A DNA stretch of 64,000 nt. Origin: Gnetum montanum (taxonomy: Eukaryota; Streptophyta; Gnetopsida; Gnetales; Gnetaceae). Made by a program: the position numbers and the translations under genes. A model generated the notes under the pieces. That model was not told where the DNA came from. It was given only the letters and a program-made list of their open reading frames with translations, and did no database searches. Positions 1 through 11,353 of this stretch are shown piece after piece. Position 1 is the stretch's first letter, and each line of letters begins with the position of its first letter. The stretch is from NCBI GenBank assembly GCA_015680685.1, contig MNCI01035815.1:135453-199452 (forward strand), written 5' to 3'.

Positions 1-1658
1 GTGGGCTTTCTTCCTCTTTGTTGTCCAATCGTAATCGAGACAAGTAATCAGCAACCACATTCTTAGTGCCCTTTTTATCTACCATCATAAGATCAAATTA
101 CTACAAGATCACTAGCCACTATATGACACAAGGACTTACCATTGGCTTGTTCATCAAGAAGCGAATGGCACTATGATCTATGTGCACAAATACTTTATAT
201 CCAAGCACATAGTGCCTGAACTTCTCTAGAGCAAATACCACTTCCATCAGTCCTTTTTTTGTAGTGGTGTAGTTCAATTGTGCATCCACAATGCTTTGAC
301 TAGCACAGTGGATGTAATATGGATGTTTCTTATCATCGATCTATGTAAGTACAACTCCTAAGGCATAATTTGATGCATCCTTCATAACATGGAAAGTTTG
401 GACAAGTTGAGTGCTTGTAGGATTGGAGTTTCTACAAGTTTTTCTTTCAGCTGTTGGAATGCTTATTCACATTCTGTGGTCCAAAAAAATGGAGCATCTT
501 TCTTTTTTAGCTTCATCAACAATTTTTCAATCTTAGAGAAATTCTCTATGAATCATCAATAATAGCTACTATGTCCAAGGAATGACCAAATATCTTTGAC
601 AGTTTCTGGTTGGTGAGTTATTCCTTGGATGACCCTTATTTTTTTGGGGTCAATCTCAATTCTTGCTTGTAATATCTTGTGCCCTAATACAATGGCTTCC
701 TGGACCATTAGATGACTCTTTTGCTAATTGAGCCTAAGGTTTGTCTCAATACATCATTTCAATACTTGCTCAAAGTGGTCCAAGGCTTACTCAAATGTAG
801 CTCCATATGTGAAGAAGTCATCCATGAAGACTTCCACATAACTACCGATCTACTATTGAAAAATGCTTAGAACCAAGGGTTGGAATGTAGCAAGGGAATT
901 ACACAAACCAAAAGGCACCTTATGATATGTAAAAGCTCCCCAAGGACTTGTGAATGTTGTCTTGGCCTAGTCCACTGGTGTGTAATCTAGATCTAGTTAT
1001 AGCCACTATAACCATCTAGGAAACTGTAGAAGCAATGCCCAAATATTGTGTCTAACACCTGATCAACAAATGGTAATGAAAAATGGTCCTTGAGTGTTTC
1101 CATATTCAACAGCTAAAAATCGATGCAGACCTACCACTTTCCACCTTTCTTGGGCACAATAACAAGTGGACTAACCCACTCACTATTCACAATGGGATAA
1201 ATAAACCCCACCTTGAGCAGTTGTTCAATTTCTTCCTTGACGATCTACTTTAGTTTGGGGTCAATCACCTTTGTGGCTATCTCTTTGGCTTCATGGTTAG
1301 ATTAGTGTAAATGCGATGTTGGCATATCCTAGGATCAATCCTTGTGAGTTCAGGATATGACCAGACAAAAGCTATTGATCATTTTTGAACCACATTCAAT
1401 AGCATCATTTTCTATTCTAAAGCAAGATTTGCATTGATTATGATCAACTTCCCATTCTTCAAAAATACATATTCCATGCCAACTAGTAGAGTTTTTAGTT
1501 CAAGGGACTCTTGCTTGAAATTTTTAGGAATTTCCAACTCTCCCTAATATGTATCATAATTTCCATCATCAAAGAGTTTGTGATGAACTTCCTCTAGTTC
1601 ATCCATGCCAACAACATATATGCATTGTAGGCTCTTAGTTGGTTCCATGCAAAGTGTG
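1..1658 (-). pseudogene. Athila-like pol remnant (reverse transcriptase and RNase H)
   Basis: The minus strand encodes the retroelement reverse transcriptase and RNase H homologous to 44060-45720 in the other copy. The sequence at 1-240 corresponds to the RNase H end with its 'tether' region, and 600-1250 to the RT palm. Frames are interrupted many times and no ORF longer than about 60 codons survives. It is a dead copy; assignment rests on nucleotide collinearity with the better-preserved plus-strand element. Confidence 0.85.
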
Positions 1659-1678
1659 TGATGAGTCATGAATTTGCT

Positions 1679-1822
1679 AACAGCCACGATATCATAGATG
1701 ACGTGATAGCACGTACACCACAATATCGCACCTACGATATCGCATCCATGATATCATAGACAACGCGATATCGCGTACGCGATATCGCAGCCTAGCCACA
1801 ATATCGCATACACGATATCATA
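1679..1822. repeat. GATATC-rich palindromic minisatellite in the solo-LTR U3
   Basis: About 145 bp holds at least eight GATATC or ATATCG palindromic cores, several extended to GCGATATCGC, separated by roughly 10-20 bp. It sits directly upstream of the LTR TATA box. The sister solo LTR (12070-12120) has only about two such cores, so copy number varies within the family. Confidence 0.8.
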
Positions 1823-1837
1823 GCATGTCTTCTCATC

Positions 1838-1845
1838 TATAAATA
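1838..1845 (+). promoter_or_regulatory. TATA box of the solo LTR
   Basis: TATAAATA lies about 15 bp after the GATATC cluster and 180 bp into the LTR. The same palindrome-then-TATAAATA layout is seen in the other related LTRs (minus strand 12061-12068; plus strand 40044-40051 and 49390-49397). Confidence 0.65.
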
Positions 1846-2567
1846 AGAGGTAGCTAGATCTAGAGGAGTTAGTCAATTTAGAGTTAGTTTTGATTTTAGT
1901 TTTCATTTTTCCTATCAACCCTTTTCCTCTCAGTGTATGCCAGTAGTGTGGTGATTGTAATTGTGTGGCATCCTTTATTCGAGTGTGACGTACTTGGACA
2001 CGCACATGACCGAAAATAAAGATCGAGATTACTTCATCATTGCAGCATTCACTTAGCTTAATCATTTAATTAATTTTTATTTACTACTTTCCTAGTTAAT
2101 ATCTTCTCACCCTTAAACTCCTGTTAAATGTGGAATGAGTAAAACTTGATTATGAGCATTTAAGTGTGACTACTTGGTAACCCAGTAGCGTACCTAGAAT
2201 CTATGCTTGGTAATCCCAGTAGTAGTCATGCACAAATTCCAAGATGTGTACGGATGATCAAGGAACGGATGCTCATTACACTTAGGCTAGCTTAGATTCT
2301 CTCTCACCCTTTCTCTCTTAGCTAAGACAATATTACCTTCCATTGCCTTCAGGAGTAGCATTAGGTTAGAAACACATCATACACCTCACTCTAGACTAAA
2401 TCATACATGACAAAGTTAATACTAGTCTAGGTGGGAAGACAGCGAACTACGACCTAAGACTATCTAGATGCCACAACTAGTCCGTCTGCGGAGTTCGACT
2501 GGATCGCGCGTGTAACGCTCGTATTTGTATGGTTGAGTGTAGGGGTACCTCGCCACTGATTAGTGTG

Positions 2568-3110
2568 CTACTCTTAAAATCAATGGTCAACCACTAGGTG
2601 CCCTCTTGTTTTGTGGCTACTACATACAAACACCTTTGAATTTCTACTTCTAATGCACAGTGCTTACATGCACAAATAGATGCTCATTTCACTGCCCAAA
2701 GTTTTTGCACATAATTGTACCTTGTATCACTATACACAATGCATGGAACTTGCTTCTTCTTGATCTTTCTGAATGTATTTTCTTTGGATATTTTCAAGGA
2801 AAGATCTCTTATGTCCATTCTTACATCAACAGTGCTTAGCCATGCCCTTTCCATGATGATTGGGAAGTCCCCTTTGTAGTTCTTCACCTTGATCACTAGG
2901 AAATTAGTAGGGTAAGACTACCCACAAATAGTGGTCACAATGTCTTCTACTAGTCCCAATGGAATAGTGATGGACTGGTCTACCAATTCTAGTTTGATAT
3001 TGCTCTTCTTTAAAGGAGGCAAGTTCTAGATAGTATACATCCCATAAGAAATTAGATTGAAACCAAAGCCTAAGTCAAAAAGAGCTTTACATGGTTCATT
3101 CCAACAATTT
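2568..3110 (-). pseudogene. Athila-like protease region remnant
   Basis: The minus-strand ORF at 2684-2896 carries KGDFPIIMERAWLSTVD and KKKQVPCIVY, which align with KGDFPIIMGKAWLSTID and KKKRVPCIVY at 43751-43900 of the complete element. In Athila-type polyproteins this is the part just after the aspartic protease core (the 'ILGRPFL' equivalent). The core itself, toward 3050-3110, is degraded. The copy is non-functional. Confidence 0.8.
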
Positions 3111-4828
3111 GCAAATAGATCAAAGGACTTCCAAGATCTTCTAACTTCCTAAGAAGGTTTCTAGCACAGATACAATTAGATACATTATGAGTAAGCATCA
3201 CAGTGTGGATCCTAGGTGATGTTTTAAAGCAGACTCAAAGGAATTTGATACAAAGGAAGACATAGAAACATGGTTGTTAATCATAGATGTAGTTGAGGGC
3301 TTAGGAAAATTGCATGATTAGAAGAAAGGTCTTTTCTTTGATCGAGTATCTAAACCACTCGGTTGATGAACCAATTGTAGATTAATGGTCCTAATAGCAT
3401 TGTGTTGTTGTGATTAAGCTAGTAGTTCATCCTAAGGTGGAGTAGGTGGTAGCTATGTGGAGGGTGGAGGAAGATATGCAAAAATAGGAGAAGGATAAGG
3501 GTAAGAGGTGGTATCCCTTAATGCATGTGGAGAATGAGTTCAATAATAATTAGAAGGGTGATAGTGAGATTGGAAAGTAGAAACGTGACTGGAGGAGTCA
3601 CATGGAGACAGGGGTTGCTGAACATGACACCCATAGGGATTAGGTTGTCAGTAAGGATATTGCTACCTTGGTGTTACTAGGACCCATGACTCTGGTTGCT
3701 ACCACTATTAATATTGCTCATATGGTTACGATAGAGTTCCAGTTGGATAATATTGCTGTTGCTTTTAGAACTACCTAGAATTACCTTGAGGATAAGGTAA
3801 TCTTCTAGGTGTTTTCCTTTGTGCGAGTCATGAATTCAAAGCGTATACCCCATACTCATATAAGTGTGACACTATTAGACAACATCCCTTAGGATGTTCA
3901 TACTAGCAGACATCACACCCACCATCATCATCTAATTCACTATCCAAAACTTCTTTTATTGCAGCAATCTTGCCCTTACCTCGTTGATAAGCACATTCAA
4001 CTTCCTTGTGCCTCATACGCTCATAATTACCACCCCATTCTTTGGATTCTTTAACAATTTTTAGTATAGCTTGAAATCTGCTATCCATGGAGTCCCATAA
4101 CATATCAACCTTGGCCGTAATTTCAAATTAGAATTTTTGAAGTGGCAATGCTTTCCTATTCACCATCTCATCAAGTGTTGATTCTTCCTCACTATCACAA
4201 AATTGAAACTCTCTCTTGTGAATGGAAGGATCATGATTATACTCTTCTACACTTTCTCATTTTCATAATTCACCTTCCTCTTTAGCTACCTAATCATATA
4301 TCTTTGGATCTAATAGGCACTTAATTCTAATAGTCACCCTTGGGCATAGATGCCAAGGGTTTTCCTCATTACAAATCAAGGCCTTTCTACAATGTGGCTA
4401 AGTTGATCTAGTTGAGAATAACCATGGCCAGGACATCTATGCATTAAGAAATAATATTGGCTGATGGCAACATCCAAGGGTTCCATGTGTTCCTTGTTTC
4501 CATCCTTAGATCTTCCTTATCATGTTAAACACTCTATAGTACATTTGATATTTATCATTAAATAATTCAGGTATTATACTCCACCATCTAATAGATTCTA
4601 GTTCTAAGGATCAGTACTAGTTTTCTGCTTCTTTAATGAGTGTCTATGGGAACAACTTAAGCTTTTTCCATTTATTCTCTATGTTCTGCAAGGCACATGC
4701 ATCTTGAAAAGCTTGGAGATGGTTCTGTGGATCTAAGTTATATCCCCTTTCAAACCTATGAATATTGTTCATATCTAATCTTTTGATCTGACTATCCTTT
4801 ACATGCCTTATTGGAATTTGTACTGCCT
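3111..4828 (-). pseudogene. Athila-like gag remnant
   Basis: The minus-strand ORF at 3903-4103 (MDSRFQAILKIVKESKEWGG...) matches the gag C-terminal coiled segment at 42598-42660 (MNSRFQAIFKIAKESRG). The stretch 4740-4828 matches the gag core start at 41870-41950. The region between is a frameshifted gag with low-complexity Gln/Asn/Tyr-rich coding, as in the sister copy. No intact frame remains. Confidence 0.8.
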
Positions 4829-4958
4829 CTATATTTATAGGTCGTCATATACCCCATGATATCAAATATTTGATATCACATCTTGGGGTTCAATATCAGG
4901 TATCCAATATCGAGACTCTGATATCCAATATCAGAGCTAGTCAAAACATGATTAATCA
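4829..4958 (-). promoter_or_regulatory. LTR U3 remnant with TATA box, fused to gag
   Basis: On the minus strand it begins TGATTAATCATGTTTTGAC, comparable to TGATGAAACATGTTTTACC at 49290. It then runs through several GATATTGG/GATATC palindromes to CTATAAATATAG (4829-4840). Immediately downstream the sequence is gag, so the LTR is truncated just past its TATA box. Confidence 0.7.
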
Positions 4959-5685
4959 TATTATTATTATTATTATTATTTTATGTGACTAGATGCTTAG
5001 TGCCCTTATTAATAATCTTTTATTACTTAACATTATTATCTATTAGTTATTTTTTACATGGAACAACAATGCTCTAAATAAGCATTACTTATACCACCCT
5101 TAACCCCCAAAGTCGCTAAGTGTTCTAAAGTAGCTCAAGGTATACTATGCCTTAATGTCCTCGAGAACCTACGAATATAGCAAGAGCACATAATAGATAC
5201 ATCACTCATTAGTTAAAAGGTTATGAGTGTTGTAAGGGTGCCTTGATAATCATATAAGTGATCAAACCAACATAATGTACATATATAACATTCATAGAGA
5301 GCACTAGTGAACACATGGTAGACATTAATCCTTAAAAAAGCTGAGGGATATCCCTATACTATGTGCATCATGTGAACTTTTATTAGTGAATAGATTATGT
5401 TTTTTTATACAATAGGATAGTATTATTCTTTTATAAAAATTTTTATTTTTATTATCCTTTTACACCTATTTTATGAATACCTACTAATTTGTTTGTTATT
5501 TTTTTTTTTTTTTTGCATCTTTTCGAATTTATTAAGTTATGATTTTATTTTTCTAAGTAATGCCTTTCTATCCTAAGCCTAGGTTAATGGGCATTATACT
5601 TATGTGTTGTTCATGTGGTTTTTTATAGCTTAATATTTATCACCATATGAAATTGAATTTTTAGTTATGTTCATTAAGAGCCCCT
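4959..5685. other. AT-rich spacer, no gene recognised
   Basis: It holds a (TTA)n run at about 4960-4981 next to the LTR terminus and a poly-T tract near 5500. No coding similarity, RNA gene or LTR structure was recognised. Confidence 0.6.
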
Positions 5686-5764
5686 TTTTGATGTTTTGGT
5701 ATGTCAAAACCTTGTAAAATGAAGATCATATATACTTGTATGTATGCTAATGTATGCTCTTGTA
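5686..5764 (+). repeat. Copia 5' LTR, first part
   Basis: This matches 21456-21535 base for base apart from scattered transitions, up to GCTCTTGTA where the chromovirus begins. The LTR resumes at 13226 (GGTCTTTAGAT). The last five bases, TTGTA, are the target duplication of the inserted element. Confidence 0.85.
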
Positions 5765-6709
5765 TGGTTCAAGTTCACTCCACAAATAAATCACCTTAAA
5801 ATACTAAATCCAAATATCATGAAAAGACAAAAACTTTTGCTAGAAAACAAGAAAATTAGCTATCTTTAATTAATTTATTAGAAGATTACAATAGGGATCT
5901 AAAAACCCAAAAGCATCCAAACCCTATCACACTCTAATGATATTGTAGAGAATAAGGCTCTACAACCACACAATGGCTATTCTTAATGCAAGACTCAACC
6001 AATAGAAAACCTCTTCCATAACCTGACACTAAGATCTCAACTCATAAATAAGATACAAGAGAATAGAATACATAGACTAACACATCACAAGTTAATCTTG
6101 GAGCTGCAATCACCAATTACACTCACCCAATGTGCTCACTCACTTTCTTTTACTCAGTGCTCCCCTCTCAAGAGCTTCTTTTCACCCTCATGGTTTACAA
6201 CAATGGTGTATACAATAATATTTGTGTTAAACCAAAAACCTTTCCTCAACTCCATTTAAGGTTCTTTAGAAGTTTCTCAAGTCTTATCACCTTCTCTCCA
6301 ACTATTTTCATCCTTTTCCATCATATTTCTTCTATTTCTTGAATTGGAATGCGCATTTTCGGAAGTTTTCCTAACTGTACCAATCATCTCTAGTCCCTAG
6401 AAGATGTCTCTCATCAAGACCATCTTTTAAGGGTGATGTCTTTTGTCCTAATAAGACCTCTCCCTCTAAGACATGTCTTCTACTAGCAAAAGACATCTTG
6501 AGCAAGACATCTTCCCTCCTACAAGATGTCTTCCTTGAGAAGATGAAAAATCAATAATATGTCTCCTCTGCATCCAAGACATCTTCTATCAACTCTCTAT
6601 CTCTGCCAAGACATCTTCTAGCCCTCCAAGACGTATTCTCTAATCCTAAAACCTACAAACACAAATTTAGGAAAGGAACAAGGAAATTGGCAGAGGTGTT
6701 CCTACACTA
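5765..6709 (-). repeat. Chromovirus 3' LTR (945 bp)
   Basis: It is homologous to 12288-13220 and 24718-25668 throughout, for example the shared AAATAAATCACC segment and the ending GTGTYCCTACACYA. The segment at 6400-6620 is dense in AGACATCTTC and its reverse complement. On the minus strand the LTR runs from 6709 to 5765. Confidence 0.9.
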
Positions 6710-6719
6710 GTCCTTCCAC

Positions 6720-7255
6720 CTTTCAAAAAGTAAACTTACCTAAATAAGGGAGTAGGGGTTGAAGTGACCTCCTACTCATGAAGTTTGATCTCATGAATCC
6801 ATATAGCATCATCTACAAATTGATCATCCCAATGGATTAAATATTTCTACTTCTTAATTCCCCAAGTGCTAGAAGCTTTCCTCTGCTTGAGTACAATTTC
6901 CTTTCTCTCATTTGAAGGCTTGAACTAATTAATAGCCCCCTTTAACTCATCAATGCTACCCTATATGGTCTCCCCATTAGTTGGTCCATGATAGTGCATA
7001 AGATCTAAAATATAAAACACAAAATATATACCAACATCATTTGTTAAATCAATCTCAAAAGCATTATCATAGATTTTAGCCTTAAGTTTAAAAGGCCACA
7101 CCTACTTGGCTTTCAATTTAGAGAAGTTAATATCTCTTAATAAATTCTTCTTCCAATGCATCCAAACCAAGTCACCAACAACTACTCTTGAGAACTTTGT
7201 CTTTAGCCTTCTTCTTAAGATTTTATTTTACTTGTGAATGTTGATTCCTTATCTC
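6720..7255 (-). pseudogene. Chromovirus integrase C-terminus with chromodomain-like tail
   Basis: The minus strand reads KEIVLKQRKASSTWGIKK, a stop, then KYLIHWDDQFVDDAIW at about 6755-6910. The spacing of hydrophobic and aromatic positions (YLI.W......D..W) is that of the retroelement chromodomain that follows integrase. An internal stop replaces a codon just before KYLIHW. In this family the chromodomain helps target insertion to heterochromatin; here it is non-functional. Confidence 0.75.
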
Positions 7256-8150
7256 TTACACAAAATTAGCACTAAGTTGAGATTCACCATCAAAGCTCTT
7301 CAAAGTGTCCACCATCTTTGGACAAAACCCATAGTTCACCTCAAATGGGCTTTTACCAAGAGCAACATGAAAAGCATTAATGTACAAAAACTCAACATGA
7401 TACAACAAATTTTTCCACCTATTTGGTTGTTCATCACATAGATAGATCACTATGTTTAGAAAGGATTTATTAACCACCACTTTATGGCCATCATATTATG
7501 GAATATATACACTAGAAAAATTCAACTTTGTTGCTAAAACTTTCCAAATGAACCTTCAAAAATGACTTGTAAATTTGGAGTCTCTATCACTAATAATATT
7601 CAAAGAAATACCATACAACTTCACAACATGCTAGAAAAACAAATTTACAACATGAGAAGAATCACTCATCTTCTTGCATAGAATAAAATGTGCCTTCTTG
7701 AAGAACCTATCAACAACAACAAAAATTGCATCATTTCTATTTTTGGTCTTTGGAATACCACTCACAAAATCCATTAACATACTTTCCCATGGAGCTTTGG
7801 AAATTGACAAAGGCATATAATGTCCATCCACACCTTTATCTCCTTTGAACTTTTAACATGTTAAGTACTCCTTCACAAATTTTGAAACTTTTGTTGTCAT
7901 ACCAATCCAAAAATAGTACCTACCTAGGAGTTCTAATGTTTTATCCCTACTCATGTAACCTTTCATGCCACTACAATAATTTTCAAACAAAATCATTTTC
8001 CTAAAATCAGAATTAGGAATACATACCTTTCCATTTTTAAATTTCTCATCTTGAATATGATAGTCCCTCCATTGGTTTATCCTACTCATCAATGGCTCTT
8101 TAAGGCTCTTTCAAACCTACCCAAAATCAACATCATACTCATATAAAGAA
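7256..8150 (-). pseudogene. Chromovirus integrase remnant
   Basis: ORFs at 7853-8092, 7631-7831 and 7256-7480 are consecutive pieces of one integrase. The zinc-binding end reads YMSRDKTLELLGRYYFWIGM...FVKEYLTC. The catalytic core start reads WESMLMDFVSGIPKTKNRNDAIFVVVDRF, with the first catalytic Asp in MDFVSG. The last piece reads QPNRWKNLLYHVEFLYINAFHVALGKSPFEVNYGF. Frameshifts and stops separate the pieces, so no enzyme can be made. Confidence 0.85.
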
Positions 8151-8159
8151 GAAAAATCA

Positions 8160-8640
8160 CCCATACCTTCCACATGAGGTACACTGAAATTTACCACATG
8201 TACCCTAGATAATGCATCAACCACCACATTGGCTTTACCACTTTTTTCCTTCAACACAAAATTGAACTCCTATAACTATGTCATCCATTTCATGTGCTTT
8301 GCACTAAACTTCTTTTGTAAGTTTAGAAATTAAAGTGTTTTGTGGTCCATTATAAAAGTGAACTTCTTAGGCAACAAGTAATTCCTCCAATGCTTGATTG
8401 GTTGAATAATAGCATACAATTCCATCTCATATATGCTATATTTTTGCCATGACTCATTTAACGTTTTAGAAAAAACAGCAATAGGCCTACCTTCTTGTGA
8501 AAGTACACCACCAATGACAAGTCCACTTGCATCCATCTCTATCTAAAAAGGTTTTTGAAAATTTGGAATTGCAAGCACTAGTTCACTAGTAATTTTTGCT
8601 TCTAGTAAGTCAAAGCTCCCTTGGGTCTCATTATTCTACA
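8160..8640 (-). pseudogene. Chromovirus RNase H remnant
   Basis: The ORF at 8330-8536 begins MDASGLVIGGVLSQEGRPIA and continues through KYSIYEMELYAIIQPIKHWRNYLL to FIMDHKTL. These are the Ty3 RNase H motifs with the first Asp, the Glu of the EMELYAI helix and the later DH. The frame then breaks toward 8200-8320. Confidence 0.85.
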
Positions 8641-9560
8641 TAAAAACTTCATTTTTCTTTAACAAAGGAAACATAGGCCACAAAATACCACTAAAATTTT
8701 TTATGAACCCTCTATAAGAACCTACTAAACCAAGGAATGATCTTACCTCCCTAACATTCTTAGGAGTTGGAAAATCTCTAATTACCTTTACCTTGCTAGC
8801 TTCCATTTGAATCTAATTTTTAGAAATCACATGCTCCAAATATGTGATTTTCCTCTTAAAGAAATAACTTTTCTTCACATTGATCACTAGTTGTGCCTCC
8901 TCCAACATAAGCTACATCATCCTCAAGTAATCTAAGTGCTCTTCCTCTTTAGGGCTATACACCAAAATATTGTCAAAAAAGATAAGACAATACTTACAAA
9001 TCAATTACTTTAATACATCATGCATCAACCTCATGAGTGTAGCAAGTGTATTCATGAGCTCAAATGGCATCACCAACCACTCAACAATACATCTGATGTT
9101 TTAAAAGCTATTTTCCACTTATCACTAGGTCTAATTCTAATTTGATGATACCCACTCTTCAAATCAATTTTGCTAAAGATTTCAACATTGGTAAAGACAT
9201 CAAGGATATCATCCATTCTTGGAATAGAAACTTGTACCTTACTATTATCCTATTCACTACCTTGGAATCAATGCACATCCTCCATTCATCACTGTTTTTC
9301 TTTGGCACTAGCACTATTGGAACTGCATAAGGTGAAATGGNTTTTCTTTGGCACTAGCACTATTGGAACTGCATAAGGTGAAATGGATTCTCTCACAAAG
9401 CCATTTGCAAGTAACTCCTCTACTTGTCTTTTCAATTTAGCACTCTAATTTGGTACCATTTGGTAATCTCTCTTGTTTGGAATGGTAGCACCACAAATAA
9501 AATCAATTTGATGTTGTAAATTCCTCATCGGTGATAATCCATTCAAATTTCCCTTAAACA
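8641..9560 (-). pseudogene. Chromovirus reverse transcriptase remnant
   Basis: The minus strand at about 8950-9000 reads YCLIFFDNILVYSPKEEE, the polymerase active-site block. The usual DD pair is DN here, so one catalytic Asp is lost. Upstream, 9100-9420 corresponds to the fingers and palm, including the region around the single N at 9341. The segment 8700-8830 corresponds to the connection after the thumb. Many stops are present. Confidence 0.8.
9296..9386. repeat. 45-bp exact duplication separated by one N (assembly seam)
   Basis: The 45 bases at 9296-9340 recur exactly at 9342-9386, with a single N at 9341 between them. An exact repeat flanking one N inside an old coding remnant is best explained as two contig ends whose overlap was not merged. 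Confidence 0.85.
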
Positions 9561-10200
9561 CCTTGGGAAATTTCTCCTTCAAGCCTAGCACACCTATGGG
9601 AAGTTCAACCTACACATCATCATGGTTAGTAGTAACTGTTGTCATAACAACAAAACCAAATTTGGTTTCAACATGTTCCTTAATATATTCCCTCTCTCCT
9701 CTAAGGATTAAGGAAGCATTAAGTGAACTTTGTTGTCTCACTTGATTAGTCATCATAGGAATCAAATCATGGATTCCATCATGTCTAGCTACACTCCACA
9801 TATTTCTTGCTTCATCAAACTAAGCATCATTGTCAAAATTCCAAGGTCTACCAAGAATTATATCAATACAATCTATTCGAAACACACCACATTTTACTAC
9901 ATCATGAAAACCTCCAATTTTAAATCTCAAAGTGCATTATGTTGTCACCTCTTTGGAAAAATCCCTAGACAACTAATGCACTTTATAGGGTCTCGGATGA
10001 GGATTAGTTACTAACCGCAATCTAGCAACTACACTAGAAGATATAACATTTTCTTGGGCTCTTCTATTAGTTAAAAAATGAATCCATTCCCCACTAAGTA
10101 AAGATCTAGCTTCAATATGAAACAACAATTTTCTATTAGGATGATCTCTTCTATTTACATTTCCCATAAATGCAAAAGAATTTAATTCAAAAAAATCCTC
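9561..10200 (-). pseudogene. Chromovirus aspartic protease region
   Basis: The minus-strand ORF at 9973-10167 reads FLTNRRAQENVISSSVVARL, the protease flap-side pattern after the catalytic DxG, whose DxG-like start is degraded to TNR. Further on (about 9840-9880) IDIILGRPWNFD is the conserved retropepsin C-terminal motif ILGRPW. The frame continues to 9730 with MWSVARHDGIHDLIPM. The catalytic Asp appears lost. Confidence 0.75.
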
Positions 10201-11353
10201 AATTTTCGGAGCATTAGGATTACCTCTTTCAAGACCTTAGCTTGATGTCTCTTCCACCTCCATGGTTTGCACATCTTTGTCCTTGACTATCTTGTAAACT
10301 GGGCATTCCCATTACTTGTGTCCCCATTCTCCACACTTAAAGCACTAAATTTTTTATGAGTTATTACCTTAACCATTGACTCCTTTTCCTTATTTCATGT
10401 TGACTTTGCCCTTCTCACCACCTCGTTCAATCTTCTTATCTTAGCTTCCCTCATTATCCTTAGATTTACCCTTAGATCCCTTCTCCTTCCTCTTGGAAGT
10501 TTGTTTGTTCCTATTTCCAAATCCACCTAATTTCTTCTCCTCCTTGAATACAAAATCATAAGCCTCATTAAGAGTTTGTGGCTTATTAAAAGATGACTCT
10601 TGCTAGTATGCCATTTTTTAAGACCTCATAAAAAGATTGAAACCTATTCATACTCTTTCCAATTTACCTTAGCTTTATGAAATATATCATAAAATTCAAT
10701 GTAGAGTTCTTTGTCATCCTTGTTACCTTACCATGAGGATTTTAGCTTCATAATGGTTTCTTGTCTCTGATGAGACTATTCAAATTTTCTCTTCAACCTA
10801 TATTTCATTAGATCCCAATCTCTGCTAGGTTGGGATTCCTTTTCCAACAAAGTAGAAGTCATACCTTCTCATCTAGATTTAGCAATAGGTATTCTCAAGT
10901 TATTTGGTACCTCTTCCAACTAAAAATGCTTCTTAAGTATCTTCAGCCAACTTGCAAAATCATGGGTGTCATCTACACTATTAAAAGTCTTCAACTCTAC
11001 ATACAAAAGTCTTGCAACATTATTGAATGCTTTGGTATGTCTTTCTTCATCTCTCTTATCAAGCTTACCTGGAGAAGAAGTGTTTAACATCATTGGAACC
11101 CTCAAATTTCTTATCCAAGAAATAAGATTTCCTCCCATTGGAATCCTTAGCTAGTGGTTTTCTATACTCCCATAACTGGATTGTTCTTCCTCTTCATCTA
11201 CTCTATCTCCATCTAGTTGTGAAACTTCTTCATCTAAATGTATGTGCTCTTCACCTCCACAGTCTAGATATGGCTGGGACCAACATTTTTATCTACCTTT
11301 TTGCTGATTTTATCTAACTGAGTGACCATCATCTTGAAGGTAGACTTCATGCT
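10201..11353 (-). pseudogene. Chromovirus gag with zinc knuckle
   Basis: On the minus strand the CCHC knuckle at about 10290-10330 reads CFKCGEWGHK, a stop, then WEC: the C-x2-C-x4-H-x4-C spacing is preserved but has an internal stop. Lys-rich sequence follows upstream, then the capsid-type gag (10600-11138). The ORF at 10920-11138 is homologous to the gag N-terminal part at 24180-24380. An acidic stretch (DEEEEQSS) lies near 11180. Gag would form the nucleoprotein particle; this copy is broken. Confidence 0.8.

Larger units (their letters stand above)
1659..2562 (+). mobile_element. Solo LTR (Athila-like subfamily), 904 bp, with 5-bp target duplication
   Basis: It begins TGATGAGTC and ends CCACTGATTA. 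It is flanked by GTGTG at 1654-1658 and 2563-2567, a perfect 5-bp target site duplication. The uninterrupted site can be read in the sister element near 44058-44075, which confirms an insertion into a protease/RT spacer. Its 3' end (GGTTGAGTGTAGGGGTACC, then CGCCACTGAT) resembles the ends of the LTRs at 40797 and 50143 and of the solo LTR at 11354-12120. With no internal domain between the duplications, this is a solo LTR left by LTR-LTR recombination. Confidence 0.93.
1..4958 (-). mobile_element. Athila-like Ty3/gypsy retrotransposon, copy 1 (truncated by window edge)
   Basis: Read on the minus strand this stretch is collinear with the complete element at 39944-50143: positions 1-1658 match its pol and 2568-4828 match its protease and gag. 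The segment 1-70, reverse-complemented, is nearly identical to 45650-45720. At the upstream end (4829-4958) a piece of LTR U3 with a TATA box abuts mid-gag directly, so the rest of the 5' LTR, the primer site and the gag start are missing. The body is interrupted by a solo LTR (1659-2562). The integrase and 3' LTR, if present, lie outside the window. All reading frames are broken by stops. Confidence 0.9.
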
